A DNA stretch of 64,000 nucleotides from Agelaius tricolor (taxonomy: Eukaryota; Chordata; Aves; Passeriformes; Icteridae). Below, piece after piece: positions 53,601 to 62,480 of the stretch (positions are counted from its first letter, which is position 1; each line of letters starts with the position of its first letter). Under the pieces are notes generated by a model, which was not told where the DNA came from, ran no database searches, and saw only the letters and a list, made by a program, of their open reading frames with translations. Both the position numbers and the translations under genes were made by a program. The stretch spans positions 86,887,001-86,951,000 of the forward strand of contig JALJCS010000002.1 in the NCBI GenBank assembly GCA_023055355.1, written 5' to 3'.

Positions 53601-54252
53601 AAATGACGCTCATAACAAGCATGAAAAAACCCCAGCACTGAGGCTTCAAGGTTGAAGTGCTGAGACCGTATATAATCTCTTCTGCTGCATTATTTTGCTC
53701 CTCTCCTTCCACCAATTCTGTTTTCATATTATTTCCCTCTCTTCACATTCATCTCTTCATCCTTACCTCATTTCTTAAACCAAGTCTCCCTTGGCAGATT
53801 TCTGCAGTCAGAGTTCTGTGCTTACTTGATGTAATGAGTGGCTGGGGAAAACCTCTACTAATGCTCTCAAACAAAACTCACCCTTCATCTTCCCTCTGAA
53901 AATCCCAACATTCACGCATTTTTTTCTACTGCAACAACTGACAACACTGAAAACACCAAGAAGTACCACAGCAACATTTAAGTTCAGACAACTGCTTTAC
54001 GCACTAATCTTTGAGACGCCAGAGCAGGAAAGCTTTCTGTAACTAGCTCAACACAAGGGCAAAGTCCCACAATTAAAAGCCCAGATTACATGCATACCAA
54101 CGCCTCTGGCTCCTGTGGATTTGGGCGGGTGGTGCTGCCCCGTCCCTGATGCTCTCTCAAAGGCATGCAGAGAAAGAAATTAATGAAATGGAACAAAAAA
54201 GAGGGAAAATGATAAAAAGCAGGGGATAGGGAGTGGGGTGTGGACGATTTAC

Positions 54253-54378
54253 CTCTTCCAGCAGCGTGACCGTGTTCCTGCAGTTCTGCAAGCGGGTGGT
54301 GAAGCTGGAGGTGGTCGGGGAGTTGTAATCCTCTGTGGTCTCGGCGATGAACTCCGACACGGTGATCTGGTCCGGCAT
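54253..54378 (-). CDS. ASAP1: ASAP1 first coding exon (start codon, residues 1-42)
   Basis: This exon begins ASAP1, a multidomain Arf GTPase-activating protein that acts at focal adhesions, podosomes and endocytic membranes. Reading the minus strand from the ATG at 54378 gives 42 codons, starting MPDQITVSEFIAETTEDYNS and ending NCRNTVTLLEE. From memory this matches the start of mammalian ASAP1 almost residue for residue; ASAP2 differs clearly here (VAETHEDYKA type). The exon ends in GAG followed by the donor gtaaat, leaving phase 0. The start is chosen because A lies at -3 and no other in-frame ATG occurs in the 285 nt upstream, although that frame stays open. Mammals also have a longer isoform with about 20 extra N-terminal residues from an upstream exon; I did not find that exon. 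A gcag lies 4 nt before the ATG (54383-54386), so a non-coding exon might be spliced to 54382. Identity is very confident; the transcript's 5' end is not. Confidence 0.96.
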
Positions 54379-54483
54379 GATCCTGCCCCACCGGTAAAGC
54401 CCAGGAGAAGCCGGGCACACAGATCCGGAGAGAGAAGAAGCCAAGTTTCGAGGGGAAAGGTGGGGGAAAAAAATAAGAAAACG

Positions 54484-54507
54484 AAAAAAAAAAAAAAAAA
54501 AAAAAAA
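54484..54507 (-). repeat. A24 homopolymer (U24 in the presumed ASAP1 leader)
   Basis: Twenty-four uninterrupted A on the plus strand lie about 106 nt upstream of the ASAP1 start codon. In the sense transcript this is an oligo-U run within a broader pyrimidine-rich segment extending to about 54420. It could be a 5' UTR element, or part of a long polypyrimidine tract before the gcag just upstream of the ATG. Length variation between individuals is to be expected. Confidence 0.9.
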
Positions 54508-54524
54508 GGAGAGGGAAGAAGATG

Positions 54525-54551
54525 TTAACAGCCAGCAGAGACCCGCAGCAT
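54525..54551 (-). promoter_or_regulatory. candidate 8-codon uORF in the ASAP1 5' leader
   Basis: Upstream of the ASAP1 ATG on the same strand, an ATG at 54551 opens a frame of eight codons (MLRVSAGC) closed by TAA at 54527-54525. It matters only if the mature leader contains this stretch, which is likely if the start site lies upstream in the CpG island without splicing. Initiation context is poor (T at -3, C at +4), so leaky scanning would be expected. Translation is inference. Confidence 0.4.
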
Positions 54552-54592
54552 CAAAGCACCGGAGCCGCAGAGGGAGGCTGAAGCTTCGCCCT

Positions 54593-54598
54593 CTACAT
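54593..54598 (-). promoter_or_regulatory. start-stop element ATGTAG in the presumed 5' leader
   Basis: On the minus strand an ATG (54598-54596) is followed at once by TAG (54595-54593), forming a minimal start-stop upstream ORF about 215 nt before the ASAP1 start. Such elements can hold initiating ribosomes without elongation. The -3 base is T, so the context is weak. Its presence in the mature leader is assumed. Confidence 0.35.
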
Positions 54599-54939
54599 CC
54601 AGCCTCTCCCCGGCCGCCCCCTCCTCCTCCGGGCAGGAGGTGAAGGGGGAGAGGCCCCCGCACGGCGCCCCTCGCTCGGCCCCGCCGGTGGGGAGCGCTC
54701 CCGCGGCCGCCTCCGAGCAGCCCAGCTCGGCCCCGCCGCGGCGCTGCGGGGAGGGCGGCGGGAGGGGAGCGGCGACCGCGCCGGGCTCAGCCCCTTTCCC
54801 CACCCGCGCCGACCCCCCCACGCCCCCCGGCCCGGCCGCTGCTCCCGCCCGCGTCGAGCACTGACTTGTGCGGGCTCGGGCTGCGCCCCCCGGGCGGGGG
54901 AGGCGGGGCCGGGCCGGGCGCGGCGGGGCCGCGGGGCCG

Positions 54940-54965
54940 CGCTGACGGGCACCGCTGACGGGCAC
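54940..54965. repeat. perfect 2 x 13-bp tandem repeat with TGACG half-sites
   Basis: The unit CGCTGACGGGCAC occurs twice in direct succession. Each copy carries TGACG, the half-site recognised by CREB/ATF-type factors, inside the CpG island. The duplication is seen directly; factor binding is inference. Confidence 0.8.
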
Positions 54966-55008
54966 GCGCCGCCCGCCGCCGCTACGCGCGACAACGAGGA
55001 AGCGGCTC

Positions 55009-55020
55009 CGCGCAGGCGCG
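55009..55020. promoter_or_regulatory. NRF1-like site
   Basis: CGCGCAGGCGCG matches the NRF1 consensus (YGCGCAnGCGCR) well and sits in the core of the CpG island, as is common in TATA-less promoters. This is a motif match only. Confidence 0.45.
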
Positions 55021-55675
55021 GCCGGCGCTCCCCTCCCCCGGCCCCGCGGTTTCTGAGGGGGGGAGGCTGCCACTCTTTCGTTTTCTTATCATAAAAAAGG
55101 GTATTTTGGTGGGAGCTGACACGGCGGGGGGTGCTGGGCTGCGGTACTGTCCCTGAGCGGGAGAAGGAGCTTCCCGCGCCTCTGACAGCGGGGAGGGGAG
55201 GGACCCTGCCCGCCTCGGGCTGCGGGTCCGCTCCCGCTCCAGGGAACCCCCAGGGCGAGTCGGAGGCTCTCTTGTTTCTTTATTTCCCTTCCTTACGTCC
55301 GTCACGGGCGGTCGGAGCCCATCCGCCTGTGATGTGGAGCCGAGGATTCGTGCAGTTGAGGGAGCCACCCCTCTCGGCAGCCTTGACTGCATAGGTTTTT
55401 ACGCTCCTTAGTCTTAGTTAATTTTTAAGAAGTCCTGCTATGATTTAGAGAAGCCCTTGAAGTTGCTATTGCCGATTTTGCGTTGCAAGCTGTGTGCTTG
55501 AGCCTTGCCAGAGCAGAGCTGTCTCGGTGCTGCCGTGGCCGGGTCGCACAGCCCAGCGCGGTGGCCCCAGAGCAGCGCTGGTCCGAACCTGAACCGCGGG
55601 TTCACAGCCCTGTGTTCATTCACAAACAGTATTTCTGAATAGTTAACATCTCCTTTATCCATTGTTGTATCATGT

Positions 55676-55696
55676 AACTCAGGGTAACTCAGGGAA
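55676..55696. repeat. short tandem repeat of GTAACTCAGG
   Basis: GTAACTCAGG is repeated twice in a row, followed by a partial third copy (GAACTGG), just outside the CpG island. Confidence 0.65.
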
Positions 55697-56271
55697 CTGG
55701 CAGACAGACCTTTTTTTTTCTTTTTTATTTTTAAAGCTTAGGTTTGGGGTCCCATATGTTCATTTCTAAAGAAGGCTAAGTCTCAGGAGGCTCAAGTAAT
55801 TGTGGTCATCTGCTGCATCAGTGTGATTTATTTAGCCATACTGTGTGATTCCTCCTCCTTGTATTTGGGATTCTCCCCACACAAGGTGGGCCATTCGGGA
55901 ATGGTAAATATTCTCAAATCTGAACAATTGAGAATGAGCAATATTATATGGCTGTATCCATTTCAAAAGATTTTATATTCTCTGCATAAATACCTACCAC
56001 ATTACAATGTGGTTAGGCTTGTACATGGTTTTGTATGTAATTCTAATAAAATGCCTGTGCAACTCAAAAATAGTTTACAGTATCAACTAAAAACTGCAGT
56101 GCCTGAGTAAAGATAAAAAGGAGATGCCTGATTTGATTATACCCATAAAAAAATTACTTCTATGCAGTTCTGTCAGCAAAAATATGACCAATACTCCTGA
56201 GCAGTGGTCCTGCCTGAACATGTTTCTGTATTTCATTGCCTTAGTAGAAGCCCTCCATATGGCCATGTGAT

Positions 56272-56293
56272 TGCTGCTGCTGCTGCTGCTGCT
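56272..56293. repeat. (TGC)7 trinucleotide microsatellite
   Basis: Seven TGC/GCT units in the upstream flank. The surrounding 85-codon frame (poly-Ala in one phase) is not supported as a gene. Confidence 0.9.
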
Positions 56294-58931
56294 TCACGTG
56301 ATCCAGCTTTCTGGCACAAAGGCTCTGAGCTCGTACAGATGATTGTTAAACGTCATGAGACTCTGAAAGGTAGAGTAGGCAAGAGGAGGAGGAAGCCAAG
56401 AAAAGAACTGTGTGGGAGTTACAGTGAAAAATGGATTTGGGCAAAAAAAATGAAGCACTGAAGAAGCAGCGGGAGAGGTAGGAAGAAAATCAGTTGATGA
56501 TCGTGTTCATCGGAGCAGTGGAGGAGGAAGAGAGACCAAGAAGATAAAAATGGCTGGTGGCATCAAAAGCAGTATTGAGAGTAAAGAACTGGCTGGGGGG
56601 TTGGGCCAGGAAAGAGCTGTTGGTAACATCCAAAAGAGCTGTTTTGGCCTAGCCTGCTTGGAAACTGGATGGGTGAGGAATATGGCCCGAGGGCCAAGCA
56701 GGGTCTCTATGGTCACCCCCTGTAATTTCCTGCTGAACATCAATCATGGGCTGTCACATAGCTGTTCCTGGTGGTCCACAGGTCAGCCACAGTGTTCACA
56801 TTAGGAAGGTTCCTGATCCCTCACTGGCAGATTTCAAGTGAGGATAAATCCATCACACTGGTGGACAAACTGGTTTAATTAATTGGGTACTCTCACTGTC
56901 AGGGTTGAATTGTTCTTCTTCAGGCTGAAGTTATTGAGCTTGACCATTAATCTCTGGACTGTAAAATAACCTCATCTGTTATCCCAAAAAATCCCCCCAG
57001 AAGCTGAATATATTGCTAAAGACATAATTGCTTTGATACTATTTTGTGCAAATTTAAACTACAGAATTGAAGAGCATATTCAACTAAGAAAGGGAGTAGA
57101 CTGGCCAGGGAAACTGTGGAGAGTGACAGAAGTGAAGGCAGAGCAGAAAGTGCAACTGAACTTTTGTGTTTCCTCATCAGGGAAAAAAGTTGTCTTCTAA
57201 AAATACATATTAAATGTATAAGAAATAGAATGAATACAGAAGAATACTGGTAAATAAAGAGAATGGCACAATGCCTAAAAATTAAAAAGGAAGATCATAG
57301 CTGCCATTTGGTCTGTTTTTGACTGTTCTGAAACAGTTTACTCTGCCAGAGGAATACAGTGCTCTGTTTTGCTGCTTAGAAGCAGCATTTCCCCTTCCCC
57401 TATTCAAATGTTAGTAAAGAAAATAGCCCTATAGGCATGACCTCTTTGGACTTGGATTATTTTCATTTAAACTCACTGGAAACAAGATCAGTTAATTAAT
57501 GTGATTTTAATAAAAATATACAAGCTGCCTGTAAAAATGTGCTAACGTTTAAACTAGTGAAATTATGTAAGTATTTCAAATAGCATTCAGTGATTTTCAG
57601 ATTTAACCATGTTTCCTGTTTTGAATTGCAATCAGTATCTGAGATTCAATTCTAAATTTGTATGATGCGCCCCTCTATAAATTGTCACTAACTGAAATCA
57701 CTGTTTCACTTCACAAATGTCAAAGAATAATCATCAGAGTGTGAAAGTTATATTTCACAGTGTCTGCTGTAACCCTGTCTTAGTCTGTGCTAGATCCTGG
57801 GTGAGGCTGTGCCACAGCCTTTTTCTCATGGAAGGTTTACCAGTGAAGTTATGCTTATCTCAATCCTCTTGGTATTCTGAAGTGAAATACATCTTGTCCA
57901 TCCTGGGCAAGCTAATGCCAGTGAGGATCATGCAAGCAGTGCTGGAAATCACTTACTCCTTACTGCTGATGCATTGCAGTCAAAGAAGTTGTGCTGTCTT
58001 GCCATCCCACCCAGTGATTCAATCTACAAATCCACTTGATTCCCTGGCTTGTATTGTGATTGCAAACAGAAGAGTTAATTACAGCAAACTGGCAATAATT
58101 CTGCAGTACTGGTGATAGTCACCATGCTTAGGGAGAGGCTAAGGAACATAGCAATGACAAGCTGCAGACACAGGTGTTATGCAATAAACTGAATAGCAAT
58201 GAGAGTATTCTTCATGTTATAGTATTTTGGACAACTTATATTTAGATTGAGGTCATCAGTTCACTCACAGGAGCTGAGCAGGAGGGAACAGATGATGATG
58301 TTGTCATCACTGTGAACTTTGCAGCATGACCAGTATGTGCCAGAGGTTAAGAGCTACATGGCACTTGCACAGCTCTTCACATCATCAATGCAATTAACTA
58401 CTGAAACCACACAGCAATGAGGTAGAGAACAGCAAGATTATGTTTCCACAATAGATAAGAAGCCAGATAGATGAGCCTGTGGCCCTGCTGTGTTTGTGGC
58501 TGTCTAGCTTTAGTCATGCAAAGCCATCTCATCTAAGCTGAAGGTAGTGGTGAATCTCCTGTGGGATGTGGTTATGCTGCCTGCAGAGAGCAGCCCCAGG
58601 ACCACCCTGAGGTCACTCTTCCCTGCCGGGTAGGAAGCAAACTCACAGATGCAAACTCAGGTGAGGTTGCTGCTTTTGGAAACAAGCTTGACCCGGGTCC
58701 CTGGCTGTGCACCAGTGTGTTGTCAAGCATGCTCAGACAAGCTGCCTCCAGGGCCATTTGCAACCTCTCAGTGTGGCAGTGAAGTGAGTTGTTAGCAGGA
58801 AAATGGAAATCACTGTGCACATCCGTTCTGTGCAGTGACTCCTTCTGATTAGTACGGGTGTAGTCATGGCAGGATCTCACATGTCAAATTCAGGGAGTTT
58901 TGATTCTCAACTATTAACATGATGATGCCTT

Positions 58932-58962
58932 TTTGCAAATACAGTTTTACTGTATTTGCAAA
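58932..58962. repeat. perfect hairpin, 13-bp arms and 5-nt loop
   Basis: TTTGCAAATACAG (58932-58944), loop TTTTA, then CTGTATTTGCAAA (58950-58962). It is followed by a short tandem of the AGGTTTAC type. TGCAAAT in the arms resembles an octamer-like word (ATTTGCAT family), but the match is incomplete. Confidence 0.8.
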
Positions 58963-61094
58963 TACAGGTTTACAGGTTTACACTCATGTCTTGACTTGCA
59001 AGGTTTCCATCTTGGCTATTACTGCACATAAAAGTGCTGATTTTATAATATGACAGACAGTAGTGTTTAAGTAAAACATCAAATCATTGAAATGCACATG
59101 CTTTTCTTAGTAAACTATATAGTTGTTCTTTTTATGCTCCTTAGCTTCTCCACAAACATGGAGAGTGTCACCAGCTCCCAGCAAATAGCAACAGAAGTAG
59201 TGTGCTAAAATGCATCAGGAAAATATCCTTAGGCTATGTTTCTCTACTATATTGCTATCCTGAATATGTTTGTGGTTTGGTGTTAGATTCATCCATTTCA
59301 GCTAAACACAGCAGTCATGAGTACTTCCCATCCTCCTCCTGATCCTAACTCTCTTTATGAGATAGTTGTATGACATCAGGCATCCATGGCATTTGATACC
59401 TGATAAAGCTGATTTGAGGTTCCCTGAAAAAACATCTATATGGGAAATTGCTGGTCCTACATTTTTATAGTTTTATTTTTGATAACTTCTGACAGAATTA
59501 ATGGGAAAAGCTTATTTAAGTTTATGGCCATAATACTAGAATATCCACAAATATTTCTGAATATCAGCTCTTCTCATTTGAGTTAGATGCTGGGCTTAGG
59601 GGATAAAAGAAGCTTCAAATCAACAGGAATCTCAGCAGGATGAGTTATGCTTTTGGTTTTGGAATATCTCACGTGCTAAAACTCAGTAAACTTTTTTTGT
59701 TAATGGAACTCTCTTAGTTTTATTTTGCAAAGCAAAACCACCCCTTTTATGTAATGACAAGTAACATCATCACTTTGTACTTCAGCAGGAAATGTTTAGT
59801 CAGGAGGTGTTTCACCTCCAGGAGCTGTGTCCTCTCAGAGGACGGTCGGACGGCTGACAGCCTTGCATGAAATGTAACAACCACGTATTTAACCTGCAGC
59901 ATGTTTGCACGTTTAATATCACATAAGTGCATGATGTACTCACAGGAAAAGGCAAAGTCTATTTTAAACACTGAAGCCTACATCACACATTGTGACTGGT
60001 GCTAATTTGCTTGAAGGAAACGTACATGGTAAACTGCAGAGTGTTTCTACTTGAGTAAGAAGGCTGTTGGCTTTAACATTTGCAAACAAACCTTTGAAAT
60101 TATTATGTTACTGGGACCAAATAGGTAACTTTCCAGTAAAAGAAAACTTCTTGCCTATGTCACACTGCTGAACACGAAGAAGACCAAAATCCAGGTCCAG
60201 CAAACATGCTGATTGCAATTCTGTGTTTTTTATGGGACAGTATCTTCTAATGTGGCTTATGAACTGCATGAGCTGTGTCAAGAATTTGTGCTGCTGCTGT
60301 GACTGTGTTGAATGCAAGAATCAGCTGATTTCAATTTTAATACTGGCATCTTCCATCATTTGTCTTCATCTGGTGTTTAAAATGAGATAGCAAATGTCTC
60401 AGAAACTTCATGTTATTTTAAAAACCTTTTAGCACTTACAATAGTGGCTTAAACAAAAGGTTCTTTTCGCATTCTTTCAATATTAAAATGAGAGCAAAAA
60501 GAGAGCCCATTGTGTTCTCATTATAAATGACATTTTAGTAGCATTAAGATCTTGTGGTTTTAACACTATGTGGACAAAATGAAAAAAAGATTAAATCAGA
60601 ACATCAGAAATATTTTGCTGAATTATATATTTTGCATCTTATTTACATGAATGTCCTGGGCAAGTAGCTTGGCTGAATGATAAGGAAGCTCAAATAACCA
60701 TCTCAAAGGACAACTGAAAATAACAGTACTGAAAATGAAGTGCAGCATTGAGTTACACAAGATTAAGCTGACTAATCTGCTGATTCAGTTTTGCCTTTGT
60801 TTTTTTGTTTTGTCATGCAAGATCAAGTGTCAAGCAGACAAACACGTAATAGCATTCCAGGCTCCCAGTAACAACAACAAGCAATGGGCTGTTCCCCTGC
60901 CACCTCTGCATTCTCCAAAAATGAAACAGCAAAATGCTCACCTGCAGCAAGAGGCAGCAGGTGAGGGACAAAGATCCTCCTTTTCTTGTTACAGGTGTAA
61001 TGAATTTAGTATTTCTATTTCACAGATGGTTTTTGTTAGAGATGCTCATTTAAGAAACCTTACTTCAGTTGATAGGAAGTGCAATAATGCATAT

Positions 61095-61530
61095 GAAGGG
61101 TCTGGAAGAGAAGCCATGCAAGGAGCAGTTTAGTTCACTTGGGCTGTTCAGCCTGGAGAGGAGGAGACTGAGTGAAGACCTCATTGTGATCTCCAGCATC
61201 CTCACAAGGCAAAGAGGAGGGGCAGACACTGATCTCTTCTTTCTGGTGCCCAGAAGCTGGACCCAAGGGAATGGCTGGAACTTGTGTGAAAGGAGGTTTA
61301 GGTTGGATATTAGGTTTTTCCCCCAGAGGGTGGTTGGGCATTGGAACAGGCACCCTAGGGAAGTGGTCACAGCCCCAAGCCTGACAGAGTTCAAAAAGCA
61401 TTTGGAAAGTGCTCTCAGGTACATGGGATTCTTGGGCATGGTCCAGTGCAAGAACAGGAGTTGAACTGAGTGACATTATGGGTCCCTGACAACTCAGGAC
61501 ATTTTCTGATTCTGTGATTCTGTGTGTCAG
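61095..61530 (+). mobile_element. CR1 LINE 3' fragment in the upstream flank
   Basis: Read in order: GGGCTGTTCAGCCTGGAGAG, GACCTCATTGTGATCTCCAG, TTTAGGTTGGATATTAGGTT, GGGCATTGGAACAGGCACCC, AGTTGAACTGAGTGACATTA, AACTCAGGACATTTTCTGAT and the end TTCTGTGATTCTGTGTG. The AACTCAGGACATT tail marks a subfamily different from most of the intronic copies. Frames of 128-181 codons on both strands overlap it and are not genes. Confidence 0.92.
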
Positions 61531-62374
61531 GAGGCAACAGATTCTAACACAGCTCTTACAACATCTACAGAATATAAAAGCACAGCAGTGTCTTCTTCTA
61601 TGTGGACTGGTTTTTGGACAGTCCAAAGGTATCAAACTCTTACAAGTGCTGATGGATAAGAAAACTGTCAGTGGAGCCACTCATAGGTTTGATGTTAACC
61701 CTTGCCCAAGAGAAAATATGAGCCTGCTCATTACTCACAGAGATGGTCAGGCAAGAACTGCTGACCCTGAGAGAGGTGGTGTTCCAGCAGTACCACCATC
61801 ACTGCATTGGTGAGGAACACCACAGGGAAACCTGGGCACTGCTGTCCTTGCATTCCTGACACTGAGCAAATCTTTGAAGAATTATTGGGAAGGACACTGC
61901 AGACGTGTTGGCAGGAGAGCAGGTCATTCCAGTGGGATTCAAAGGACAAAATGAAGCTGATATGTCATGAAGGGATACTCTGATTGAAATGAGAGAAATA
62001 AGAGTCCTTCCAAAGAAGGAGTCATAGTAGCTGGATGCTTTTTTTCTTTTTTTGCTAATATGAAAAATAGCAATGACTAAAATCAGAGGGTGATACTGCA
62101 GAAATGAACATGTTGCAGGGCAGCTGGCATAGCAGGCTCTCCAAAATAAAAAGAGAATGAAATAAAGCCTCAATCCACATTGCAAACATTTCAATATTTT
62201 CTCTTTCCCTCTGGAAATGATATGGCTGTGTCATTACCAGGCACATCTCTGGTTCTACTGAAGATGCTAAATGTATGCTGATGGCAACACGCAGTGTTTT
62301 GCCTGCAGTAAAAATGAAGGGTCGGACCAAAATGAACCTGGGAAACAGTTGGAGAATGAAATAAAGGCTCTGTA

Positions 62375-62480
62375 GACCTGGGATCATGTCCTTGAGCTGC
62401 CACTCATGACTCTGACATGGCAACTGATCTCTGTGTGCATCATTTCTCTATCTGTGGAATGCAGACAATACATTTATTTC
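62375..62480 (+). mobile_element. possible MIR-type SINE remnant
   Basis: The segment resembles an amniote MIR element: GACCTGGGATCATGTCC, AGCTGCCACTCATGACTCTG, and the most telling part, CTGTGTGCATCATTTCTCTA followed by TCTGTGGAATGCAGACAATA. This last part matches the MIR core CTCTGTGCCTCAGTTTCCTC then ATCTGTAAAATGG. Similarity is moderate and assessed by eye. Confidence 0.4.

Larger units (their letters stand above)
9350..54252 (-). other. ASAP1: ASAP1 intron 1 (44.9 kb, phase 0)
   Basis: The long first intron lies between the CpG-island exon and exon 2. A large first intron is usual for this gene in vertebrates. It consists of AT-rich unique DNA, about ten CR1 remnants in both orientations and scattered simple repeats, listed separately. 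Stretches not otherwise listed (for example 10800-13800, 17000-20100, 22650-26900, 28500-33900, 36500-39800, 46550-50200 and 50650-54240) hold only short chance open frames and no feature I recognise. Alternative internal exons or enhancers cannot be excluded from sequence alone. Confidence 0.85.
54285..55330. promoter_or_regulatory. ASAP1: CpG island: ASAP1 promoter, 5' UTR and first exon
   Basis: This stretch of about 1 kb is GC-rich and full of CpG, in sharp contrast to the AT-rich DNA on both sides, and it overlaps the first coding exon. It holds a GC box (GGGCGGGG, 54892-54899) followed by GAGGCGGGGC, an NRF1-like palindrome (CGCGCAGGCGCG, 55009-55020), and a perfect tandem 13-mer containing TGACG (54940-54965). 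No TATA box is apparent, as usual for island promoters. The minus-strand transcription start is inferred to lie somewhere around 54.6-55.1 kb; the sequence alone does not fix it. The island extends well past any likely ASAP1 start, so divergent transcription towards the right is plausible. Confidence 0.85.

Noticed and set aside
54157..54663. N-terminal extension of ASAP1 in the same frame
   Set aside because: The upstream open part begins at GTG and has no ATG before 54378, and it would translate the U24 tract as poly-Phe; the conserved protein starts MPDQ.
54525..55073. 182-codon Pro/Arg/Gly/Ala-rich frame upstream of ASAP1
   Set aside because: High GC removes stop codons from CpG islands. 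The frame does not begin with ATG, its only clear ATG gives the 8-codon uORF, and similar frames exist in all phases on both strands.
57717..58115. 132-codon plus-strand frame in the upstream flank
   Set aside because: Length is near the chance maximum for a 64-kb six-frame search. There is no recognisable domain and no splice or promoter context.
61065..61680. Frames of 128-181 codons on both strands
   Set aside because: They overlap a CR1 3' fragment, which is non-coding tail sequence.
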